A stretch of 64,000 nt of DNA from Arcobacter sp. (GTDB taxonomy: Bacteria > Campylobacterota > Campylobacteria > Campylobacterales > Arcobacteraceae): assembly GCA_002869565.1 (NCBI GenBank), contig PKUJ01000037.1:43392-107391 (forward strand). The letters are read 5' to 3'. The notes under the pieces were generated by a model, which was not told the DNA's origin, made no database searches, and saw only the letters and a list, made by a program, of their open reading frames with translations. Position 1 is the stretch's first letter; the number at the start of each line of letters is the position of its first letter. A program made the translations under genes and the position numbers. Shown here piece after piece: positions 9,714 to 17,624 of the stretch.

Positions 9714-10109
9714 CTACCAACTTCTTACAATAGAGTGGCATCTAGCACATGCATTCAAAATATCTGAATATGCATTTGCAGCATTAATATATGCTTTGTC
9801 ATCTAAATTTAATTCTAAAACAGTTACATCAAGGTCAATTCTTTTTGCAGCCTTAGCAGCAACATTAACCATGTGTTTTTTATCTTTTGGCAAGTATTGA
9901 ACGATAACATCTTTATGTGAAAATAAAGAGTTCCCTTCTTTTACTAGTTTAGACCCACTTCTGATTAATTCAACATTATTGTTTAAAAAACCTTGTTGAA
10001 TTTGTGTCATACCTTGTTCCATTAATGACATAGATTTTTTCATAACATCTTCAGCTGATGCAATTGAAACAGTAAGTACTGCCGCAGTTAATATATTTAA
10101 TAATTTCAT
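9714..10109 (-). CDS. Periplasmic monoheme cytochrome c
   Basis: A 131-residue exported protein: signal peptide MKLLNILTAAVLTVSIASAED, a helical body, and one haem-binding CARCH close to the C-terminus (residues 122-126). The C-terminal haem on a helical bundle recalls cytochrome c'/c556-type proteins. It follows the cytochrome bc1 genes on the same strand by about 50 bases, so an electron-carrier role near that complex is a reasonable inference, but the partner cannot be read from sequence. Confidence 0.8.
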   Translation of the reverse strand: MKLLNILTAAVLTVSIASAEDVMKKSMSLMEQGMTQIQQGFLNNNVELIRSGSKLVKEGNSLFSHKDVIVQYLPKDKKHMVNVAAKAAKRIDLDVTVLELNLDDKAYINAANAYSDILNACARCHSIVRSW

Positions 10110-10160
10110 TTTTGCTTCTCCCTATATTTTATCTAAATTTTTTGTTTGGAAAAGAAGTTC

Positions 10161-11189
10161 TTAATGAACTTCTCTCCATTTACTAGCTTTCCATAACCAT
10201 GCAAAGATAGCAAAAATTACTAGATAAATTAAGAATTTAGGTCCTAATGCTTCTCTTTCAGCTTTTTTAGAATCACCTACTTCTTCCATGTATGCAATAA
10301 CTTGATTTTCAGAATCTAAAGTTAAACCAACTCTTGGCATTGCTGTACCTTCAAGATGTTTTTGAGGATCATTAACAAATTCATGTAAATATTGTTCCCC
10401 TCTACTTCTAATAAATTGAGATAAATCAGGAGGTAATTTTCCCATATAAGCTTTTATGTTTTCATTTGGAGTTTTTGCTGCCATAGAACCATTTTTCATA
10501 TCACCATATTTAATTGCATGACATCTTAGACAAGCATCGGTAAACACTTCTTTATTTGTCATCTCTTTTGGTGAAATTGATTGTAAATAAGCAACCATAT
10601 CAGCAATTTCTTGTGCTTGCATCCAACCGTAACCTGGCATAGGATGAACTTTTCCATCAACAAATTTATGAGAAACTTTTGAAGCTAAAATTGGATCTTT
10701 GATAAATCCTACTAAGTATTCTTTTGTATAAAGTTTACCTGCTGTACTTAAATCAGGAGGAACAACACCATATGCAGCTGCAGCGCTAGCATTATCCATC
10801 ATTGGTGGAAAACCTTGTTTTCCAATTGAGTGACAAGCTGTACAATTAGATTGAACAAGAGTAGCACCATTTTCAGCATTACCTGTTAAATTTGTAGCTT
10901 CTTTATTTCCTATCCAATAATCAGATATTGTTTTTTCAAAAGCTAGTGAATTTTTTAAATCATTTTCTGCTGACTTAATTTTCTTTTGGTCATTAGCTTT
11001 TTTTGCTTCTTCTAATGCAACATTAGCTTTTTCTACTGCTTCTTTTGCAGAAACATTATCTGCCTTATCAAAATTATACTCTGGAGCATCTACATGCGGA
11101 TGCATTTGTGAGTGTGCAAAAGGTTCAACTCCCCAATATGTAATAAGTGTTAAAGCTACTACTACTGCTAAAACTTTTAATTCTTTCAT
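10161..11189 (-). CDS. petC: Ubiquinol--cytochrome c reductase, diheme cytochrome c1 subunit
   Basis: Cytochrome subunit of the bc1 complex, passing electrons from the Rieske protein to soluble cytochrome c. It has an N-terminal membrane anchor (about residues 5-20), two haem motifs, CTACH (116-120) and CLRCH (220-224), and a C-terminal helix (about 318-335). Two haems in one polypeptide are typical of the campylobacterotal complex and unlike the single-haem c1 of alphaproteobacteria. A charged helical segment (about 47-90) precedes the first haem. The ATG overlaps the petB stop (TAATG). Confidence 0.92.
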   Translation of the reverse strand: MKELKVLAVVVALTLITYWGVEPFAHSQMHPHVDAPEYNFDKADNVSAKEAVEKANVALEEAKKANDQKKIKSAENDLKNSLAFEKTISDYWIGNKEATNLTGNAENGATLVQSNCTACHSIGKQGFPPMMDNASAAAAYGVVPPDLSTAGKLYTKEYLVGFIKDPILASKVSHKFVDGKVHPMPGYGWMQAQEIADMVAYLQSISPKEMTNKEVFTDACLRCHAIKYGDMKNGSMAAKTPNENIKAYMGKLPPDLSQFIRSRGEQYLHEFVNDPQKHLEGTAMPRVGLTLDSENQVIAYMEEVGDSKKAEREALGPKFLIYLVIFAIFAWLWKASKWREVH

Positions 11190-12436
11190 TATGCACCTCT
11201 CTTTTTAGCATCAATTTTTGTAAGTATTGGTAATACTACAAATAGTAAAATAAATACTACTGCAGCAAAGAATCCAACCCATGCATTTGCACCTGTTGGC
11301 GGTAATTTACCATATACTGTAAGTACTATCATATCTGCCATTAATACCCAGAACCATGCGTTAAACATTGGTCTTTTATGAGCTGGAAGGATGTCAGGAT
11401 CTCTATCTAAGAATGGTAATAAAAGAAAAGCTACGTTGGCAAAACCAAATGCAGCTAAACCAATATCAAATGCCTTAACCCCTGCAATATCAAAGAAGAA
11501 ACCTCTTAATACTTCATACGACCATAAGAAATACCACTCAGGATAAATATGAGCAGGTGTAACCATATTATCAGCAGGATCAAAGTTAACTGGATCCATA
11601 GCAAAGTTATAATGGAAGAATACTAAATAGAAGTAGAAAATTAAGAAAATTCCAAGAACAGCAAAATCTTTTGATAAGAAAATTGGCCAGAAAGGAATAA
11701 CTTTAGACTCTTTTTTATTTCCTGCTAAATATTTCTCAGCTTCAGCATCATAATCAATATCTTCAGAATCAAGATTATTTACATGAGGAATTCTTAGTGT
11801 GTAGAAATGTAATCCAATAATACCCATAATAACAACTGGTAATAAGAATACATGTAACATAAAGAATCTAGTTAATGTAGCATCAGCAACATTAAAGTCA
11901 CCTCTAATCCATACAACTAAAGCATCACCTATTACAGGAACTCCACCAAAAAGGTTAGTAATAACCATTGCAGCCCAGTAAGACATTTGTCCCCATGGTA
12001 ACATATATCCAGAGAATCCAGCAGCTGAGAATGTCATAAATAATAACATACCAGAAATCCAAATCATCTCTCTACCTTTCTTATACGAACCGTAGTAGAT
12101 ACCTGTAAACATGTGAATATAAATGATTAAGAATATAACAGAAGCTGCAACCCCATGCATATGTCTAAATAACCAACCATATGCAACTTCTTGCATAATT
12201 GTATAGTTAACTGAGTCAAATGCTAAATTTACATCAGGCTTATAGTACATCATTAAGAAAATACCTGAAATAATCAGAATTTTAAATGTTACTGCAAGTA
12301 ATACACCCATTGCCCATAAAAAGTTAATGTTTTTAGGAATCCAATATTCCGTCATCATAACTTTTGCAAAAGTAGTAGTATTTAATCTTTGATCGAACCA
12401 CTCACCTAGTGAGTTTGCTTTTTCAATTTTTGCCAT
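11189..12436 (-). CDS. petB: Ubiquinol--cytochrome c reductase cytochrome b
   Basis: Membrane subunit that oxidises quinol and carries two b haems. About eight helices are visible in 415 residues. Haem-ligand histidines lie in LFRHMHGVAASVIF and in MLHVFLLPVVIMGIIGLHFY, and the quinol-site motif appears as PEWYFLWSYEVLRG. It lies between the Rieske and c1 genes, giving the standard petABC order. Confidence 0.95.
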   Translation of the reverse strand: MAKIEKANSLGEWFDQRLNTTTFAKVMMTEYWIPKNINFLWAMGVLLAVTFKILIISGIFLMMYYKPDVNLAFDSVNYTIMQEVAYGWLFRHMHGVAASVIFLIIYIHMFTGIYYGSYKKGREMIWISGMLLFMTFSAAGFSGYMLPWGQMSYWAAMVITNLFGGVPVIGDALVVWIRGDFNVADATLTRFFMLHVFLLPVVIMGIIGLHFYTLRIPHVNNLDSEDIDYDAEAEKYLAGNKKESKVIPFWPIFLSKDFAVLGIFLIFYFYLVFFHYNFAMDPVNFDPADNMVTPAHIYPEWYFLWSYEVLRGFFFDIAGVKAFDIGLAAFGFANVAFLLLPFLDRDPDILPAHKRPMFNAWFWVLMADMIVLTVYGKLPPTGANAWVGFFAAVVFILLFVVLPILTKIDAKKRGA

Positions 12437-12446
12437 AAACTACTCC

Positions 12447-12947
12447 TTATGCTTTCATCGCAGCAGCGATTTTCTTATATTCAGGACCTTCTTCACCAAG
12501 AACAATCTCTGTTCCTTTTACACTAAATGGTGGTAAATCAAGAGGTCTTGGAGGAGGACCAAAAGTTTGTTCTCCACTTGCATTAAACTCTCCACCATGA
12601 CAGGCACATTTCCATTGAGTTTTCTTCCAAGCTGGAATACATCCTAAGTGAGTACATAAACCAATAGCAATAGTGAATCTATCACTACCAACTACTAAGT
12701 CTCTTTCATTATTTTCCATATCTGCAGTTTTCTTAAGAACAAAAATTGGTTTACCTCTCCATGTAACGATAGAAGGTTACCCAGCTTTTAATCCACTAAG
12801 TTCAACATTTGTAAATCCTCCAGCTAGTACACTTGGTAATGGATCCCACGCTTGTTTCATACCTACAAGCGAAGCTACTCCACCTACTGCCGCGACAGCT
12901 GCAAATGTATAACCTAGAAAATCTCGTCTATTTGTGTTGTTAGACAT
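12447..12947 (-). pseudogene. petA: Rieske iron-sulfur subunit of the bc1 complex, interrupted by an in-frame TAA
   Basis: The 2Fe-2S protein that takes electrons from quinol. The start at 12947 (AAGGA upstream) encodes MSNNTNRRDFLGYTF, a twin-arginine signal and anchor. After LSGLKAG, codon 57 is TAA (12777-12779). The same frame resumes PSIVTWRGKPIFVLKKTADM and carries the cluster ligands CTHLGC and CACHGGEFNASG. The restored length is 166 residues. GAA to TAA fits the family, which usually has a polar residue here. A restart at 12719 would lack the Tat signal and anchor and could not mature in the periplasm. Confidence 0.86.
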
Positions 12948-12979
12948 TTAGCTTCCTTATTTTAAAATTAAATCTTTAC

Positions 12980-12985
12980 ATTATA
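12980..12985 (-). promoter_or_regulatory. petA: Probable -10 box of the petABC operon
   Basis: Read on the minus strand this is TATAAT, about 32 bases upstream of the petA ATG in an AT-rich leader without a clear -35, which is the usual form of campylobacterotal sigma-70 promoters. No other obvious promoter is seen between petA and thrC. Confidence 0.5.
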
Positions 12986-13095
12986 TTCTTAAATTTCTTA
13001 AAAAGTTATGATTTAGGTCAAGTAATACCCATTTTGTGAGGAAGGTGTGATATTTCTACACACTAGTATTATAAGCTAAACTTATTAAAGACTTT

Positions 13096-14574
13096 TTAGC
13101 CTCTAATAAATTTAACGATTTCAGTCTCAATATCTTCTTTATTAATAATTAAATTATGATTAATTTTTGCAGAAAATAATTCTTTTATTGATTTTGGAAG
13201 TTTTGCATCATATTCTTTAGAAATTGTATCTAAAGCATCTTTATCTGAGATATTTGCATTATTTTCATGTAGAGCATTTAATACTGTAGGCGAGAATTTT
13301 GTCCATTCTGCTGTTGAGTAAATAACAGTTTTTAAATCTTTCTTTTTTAGATTTTCATATGCTTTTAGACAAGTTGCAGTGTGTGGATCCATTAAATATC
13401 CATCATCTAAAAAGTTTTTTATAATTTTTGAACCATAATTATCATTTGAATTAATAGCAGAAAAATATTTTTGTAATTTTTTTGTTTCTTCTTCGCTCAT
13501 AGTAAAGATTTTTTTCTCATTTAAGTCATTAAAAAACTCTTTTGTTCTTTTTGCACCATAAAGTGAATATATAACTCTTTCAATATTTGAAGATTTTAGA
13601 ATATCCATTGCAGGTGATTTTGTGAGTTTAAGGTCTTTTTCTCTAATATCATAAATACCTGTATTAATCCATTCAGTAAGGATATTATTTTCATTTGAAG
13701 CAACAAGTAGTTTTTCTATTGGTACTCCCATTTCTTGAGCATAAAATGCACCAAGTACATTTCCAAAATTTCCTGATGGAACTACCAAATAAATTTTTTC
13801 GCCAAAAGTAATTTCTTTTTGTTTTAAAAGTTGAATATATGACCAAAAGTGATAAATTATTTGAAATATAATTCTTCCAAAGTTTACAGAATTTGCAGCA
13901 GAAAGTTTGATTCCATCATTTTCAAGTTCTTTTTTAAATGATTGAGATGCTAAAAGGTCTTTAAGTGCAGATTGGGCATCATCAAAGTTTCCATGAATTC
14001 CTAATACTTTTAAATTATCACCATCTTCACATACCATCTGAAGTCTTTGAACATCAGAAGTTCCTCCATCTGGATATAAACAAGCTACTTGAATATTTTC
14101 TTTATTTTTAAAAGTATTTAAAGCTGCTGGCCCAGTATCGCCAGAAGTTGCAGCTAAGATTAAGTATTTTTCACCTCTTTTTTTTGCAATGGAAGAGAGA
14201 ATTGAACCAAAAGGTTGAAGAGCCATATCTTTAAAAGCTCTTGTTGGTCCGTGGTATTGTTCATGAACAAAAAGATCATTTTTAACTTTTACTACAGGGC
14301 AGGGATTTGATGCATCATCGAAGTTATCATAAAGTGCTAGGGCTTTATTTATCTCTTCTTCATCAATATCAATTTCAAAAGCTTTTAAAATATTATAAGC
14401 TAGTTCTTTGTAACTTTTATTAATATGATTTTGAATGAAATTATCTTCAAGTTTTGGTAAACTTTTTGGTACATATAGCCCTCCAAAAGAGGCACTTGGG
14501 TTTAATATTGCATGTGAAAATGAAGCTTCAATTGGCTTAATTCCATCATTTCCTCTTGTTTCAACAAAATACAT
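13096..14574 (-). CDS. thrC: Threonine synthase
   Basis: PLP enzyme that turns O-phosphohomoserine into threonine. The PLP lysine lies in HGPTRAFKDMALQPFG (near residue 108), and AATSGDTGPAAL and VVPSGNFGNVLGAF are phosphate and PLP-contact loops. The 492-residue length marks the long, proteobacterial and fungal type of ThrC. The ATG shares a base with the argB stop (TAATG), so the two amino-acid genes are coupled. Confidence 0.95.
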   Translation of the reverse strand: MYFVETRGNDGIKPIEASFSHAILNPSASFGGLYVPKSLPKLEDNFIQNHINKSYKELAYNILKAFEIDIDEEEINKALALYDNFDDASNPCPVVKVKNDLFVHEQYHGPTRAFKDMALQPFGSILSSIAKKRGEKYLILAATSGDTGPAALNTFKNKENIQVACLYPDGGTSDVQRLQMVCEDGDNLKVLGIHGNFDDAQSALKDLLASQSFKKELENDGIKLSAANSVNFGRIIFQIIYHFWSYIQLLKQKEITFGEKIYLVVPSGNFGNVLGAFYAQEMGVPIEKLLVASNENNILTEWINTGIYDIREKDLKLTKSPAMDILKSSNIERVIYSLYGAKRTKEFFNDLNEKKIFTMSEEETKKLQKYFSAINSNDNYGSKIIKNFLDDGYLMDPHTATCLKAYENLKKKDLKTVIYSTAEWTKFSPTVLNALHENNANISDKDALDTISKEYDAKLPKSIKELFSAKINHNLIINKEDIETEIVKFIRG

Positions 14575-15488
14575 TATAATTCCTTACTTTTATCATTTAA
14601 TAATTGTTCTAAATTAATACCATTATTTGGATTGTCTCTTCTTAAAAATTGTGTACCAACACCGTCACTTGTAAATAATTCTAATAAAATTGAGTGTTCA
14701 ACTCTTCCATCAATTATGTGTGCTTTGTTTACACCATCATAAATTGCTTCGATACAAGAATCAACTTTAGGAATCATCCCTCCTGCAATTGTGCCGTCTT
14801 TTTTATAAGCTTCTACTTCTTCTTTATCTAAGGAAGTTATTAATTTTCCTTCTTTATCTAAAACTCCAACAATATCAGTTAAGAAAAGAACTTTTTGGGC
14901 ATTTAAGGCTCTTGCAATTTTTGACGCTGCAACATCTGCATTAATATTAAATCCTGGATGATTAGGTTCAGCACTATCTGCTATTGGAGCTATTACAGGA
15001 ATAAAACCTTGACCCAATAAATTATTTATCATATCAGCATTAATTTCTGTTACAACACCTGTAAAGCCAAATTTTCCACCATCTTTTGGTTCTGCTTTGA
15101 TGATTGCTGAATCTTTTCCTGATATACCAATAGCTTTTGCTCCATGATGATTTAAAAGAGAAGTTATGTTTTTATTTATCTCTCCACTAAGTACCATTTC
15201 TACAACTCTCATCGTATCTTTTGAGGTAACTCTATGCACATCAATAAATTCTGATGTAATGTCAAGTTTTTTTAGTAGTTCTGAAATTTGTGCACCACCA
15301 CCATGAACAATAACAGGTTTTATTCCAACAAGTGAAAGTAAAACAATATCTTGTGCGAATTTCTCTTGTAGTTCAGGGCTAGTTTGAGCTGAACCTCCAT
15401 ATTTGATTACAATTGTTTTATTATAAAACTTTTTTATGTGTGGAATAGCATCAAGTAGAACTTGTACTTTATGTTGTTTTTTTTGCAT
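14574..15488 (-). CDS. argB: Acetylglutamate kinase
   Basis: Phosphorylates N-acetylglutamate in arginine synthesis. The amino-acid-kinase fold is clear from IVIKYGGSAQ (near residue 25), PVIVHGGGAQI, the AEPNHPGFNINADVAASKIA substrate loop (within residues 170-195) and VDSCIEAI with GTIAGGMIPK. ATG at 15488 (304 residues) has AGAGG ten bases upstream; a TTG 27 bases earlier is possible but weaker. Confidence 0.93.
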   Translation of the reverse strand: MQKKQHKVQVLLDAIPHIKKFYNKTIVIKYGGSAQTSPELQEKFAQDIVLLSLVGIKPVIVHGGGAQISELLKKLDITSEFIDVHRVTSKDTMRVVEMVLSGEINKNITSLLNHHGAKAIGISGKDSAIIKAEPKDGGKFGFTGVVTEINADMINNLLGQGFIPVIAPIADSAEPNHPGFNINADVAASKIARALNAQKVLFLTDIVGVLDKEGKLITSLDKEEVEAYKKDGTIAGGMIPKVDSCIEAIYDGVNKAHIIDGRVEHSILLELFTSDGVGTQFLRRDNPNNGINLEQLLNDKSKEL

Positions 15489-15613
15489 AGGTTTTTGACC
15501 TCTTTTTGGTATCAATTTTCTATAAGTCCGGCATTATACAGAAATTTAACTTATGTATTAAATAACTATCTAAAGAAGAGATGATTGATTTTAGGCTTTA
15601 TTTAATTATTAGA

Positions 15614-15636
15614 GAAGTTAGTTTAAAACTAACTTC
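15614..15636 (-). terminator. Terminator after the haem-sensor diguanylate cyclase
   Basis: Perfect inverted repeat GAAGTTAGTTT-a-AAACTAACTTC abutting the stop codon of the minus-strand gene that ends at 15636, followed on that strand by AT-rich sequence. Confidence 0.6.
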
Positions 15637-17477
15637 TAATACTCATCTTTTAATTCACCATCCTTAATAAGGTCTTTTGAAAATACTACACTTTTATTTC
15701 TTCCTGTATCTTTTGCTTCATATAGAGCTAAATCAGCAAATTTTAGACATTGCCAGAAATTATCTGTATGAGTAGGAAAAATTGAAGCTCCAATACTAAT
15801 TGTTTTACTAAAAGAAGTTGATCCTACTGGAATCTCTTTTTTAGAGAAGGCAATTCTTATTTTTTCAGATACTTCGAATAAATATGATTCATCACAATTA
15901 TAAAGTAAAACAATAAACTCTTCTCCTCCGAATCGTATAACAACATCAGATTCTCGAGAATTTTCAACTAAAGTTTGTGAAATAATTTTAATTGCTTCAT
16001 CTCCAACATCATGACCGTATGTGTCATTAATCATTTTAAAGAAATCTATATCCACCATTAATATACCATATGTAATGCTAGTACGTTTAACTTGAGAAAC
16101 CATTGTTTTTACTGATTCTTCTAAGTATTTTCTATTAAATAGACCTGTTAAAGGATCCGTTCTCGCTGTACGTTCTAGAATATACATAAGTTTTTTACTA
16201 ACAATTTCAGGTTTTGCAGTATCAATATAATCTTGAATTGATGGTAATATATTACGTATTCTATTATGTTCATCTTCTGAGTCTGCAACAATCGATACAA
16301 TAAAATCTAAGTCATTAGATATAGAGTATGGAATACAGATATAAAATTTCCCAGTGTCATGATTAAATTTATCACACATATCTTTAAATTGACAAGAATC
16401 AACGATAGTATTAGTTCTATCTGCTCTACAGCCTTCTTGTGCTTGGCAATGAATCTCTTTTTCTATATATACTATATTAACATCTTTGTGTGTGGTATCA
16501 GCTTCAATAAAATTAAAATCTGTAAGTCCAAATTTTACTCGAAGGACATAAGCTAGTCTATTATAAACTTCTTTGATATGTTCATCGTGTTCTATTGTTT
16601 TTCTAAATCTATATATATCAGCAAGTCGATTAACGGTACTTTTAACATCAATAAGAGGATCTAGTTTTTTTTGTTTTTGGTGAACTAAAAAAACATTTAT
16701 TTTTTGTTCAATATCTTCTAGTGTTGATTGAAGTTTTTCTAATAACCCATCAATCCAAGAAGCAACTGCATCACTCTCTTTCCCTTTTGTTGAACCAATT
16801 CGGTCAGAGTAATCTCCCTTTTGTGCTTTCTGCATTACTCTATTGATTGCTTCAAAAAGAGTTAAAAATGGAGAAATAAGTTTATTTACAAATATAAGAA
16901 TAAAAATAATTAAAACTAATGCAATAATAATTGTATTAAATACTGTAGTCATTCCTACTTCTTTAATATCATCAACTGACATTGCGATGGTAATTGCCCC
17001 TAAGGTATCTCCTTCTTTCGCAGTAGAATGACATGAAAGACAATCAATCGTGCCATCAGCAGTTCCAATATATGGAATAGTAATTCTATAAGAGCTTTTT
17101 CCAAAAATTCTTTCTTCTACTACTGCCCTTTCAACTCCTGAACGTAAAACTTCTTTATCAACTTCGTCTCTAGCTATTTCATTATTATGTCCTTTCCCAA
17201 ATTGTTCAATAATCGAAGAACCACGAGATAGCCAGATTTTGTCAATATTATCAAGTTTAGCAATTTGATTTAAAAAGAGTTCTCTATTATCAATGACGCC
17301 ATTAACCATGTGTGATGTCAAGCTATGTTTGACTGTTTGCGCGATAGCTTTTGCCTTATTCTCAACACTTTTTAATCCATAATCTCTGAAATTCATAAGT
17401 ATATTTACAATTAAGATAATAAACATAATTGACATTATAAGAAAAAGTGAGATTGAAATTTTACGTTTTGATTTCAT
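15636..17477 (-). CDS. Diguanylate cyclase with periplasmic c-type haem sensor domain
   Basis: Membrane-bound enzyme predicted to make cyclic di-GMP. It has a membrane helix near residues 9-29, a periplasmic domain with the haem motif CLSCH (146-150), a second helix (about 180-200), a HAMP-like segment with helical linker, a middle region with several cysteines (CQAQEGC, CQFKDMC at about 340-365), and a GGDEF domain with active GGEEF at 517-521. An RESD inhibitory site lies five residues before it. The periplasmic part resembles the DUF3365/Tll0287-like haem sensors. A second CXXCH sensor, a histidine kinase, lies 4.5 kb away. Confidence 0.86.
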   Translation of the reverse strand: MKSKRKISISLFLIMSIMFIILIVNILMNFRDYGLKSVENKAKAIAQTVKHSLTSHMVNGVIDNRELFLNQIAKLDNIDKIWLSRGSSIIEQFGKGHNNEIARDEVDKEVLRSGVERAVVEERIFGKSSYRITIPYIGTADGTIDCLSCHSTAKEGDTLGAITIAMSVDDIKEVGMTTVFNTIIIALVLIIFILIFVNKLISPFLTLFEAINRVMQKAQKGDYSDRIGSTKGKESDAVASWIDGLLEKLQSTLEDIEQKINVFLVHQKQKKLDPLIDVKSTVNRLADIYRFRKTIEHDEHIKEVYNRLAYVLRVKFGLTDFNFIEADTTHKDVNIVYIEKEIHCQAQEGCRADRTNTIVDSCQFKDMCDKFNHDTGKFYICIPYSISNDLDFIVSIVADSEDEHNRIRNILPSIQDYIDTAKPEIVSKKLMYILERTARTDPLTGLFNRKYLEESVKTMVSQVKRTSITYGILMVDIDFFKMINDTYGHDVGDEAIKIISQTLVENSRESDVVIRFGGEEFIVLLYNCDESYLFEVSEKIRIAFSKKEIPVGSTSFSKTISIGASIFPTHTDNFWQCLKFADLALYEAKDTGRNKSVVFSKDLIKDGELKDEY

Positions 17478-17624
17478 ATAGGTACCTTGTAATAAAGATA
17501 AAAAAAAATTCTAGCATTAACTAACTTAAATAATTATATTAATTAGATAAATAATATTACTTTAAGAACAAATAGTAATTTTTTCTTAAAGTTACTTAAC
17601 TAAATTTATAGTACAATCGAATCT

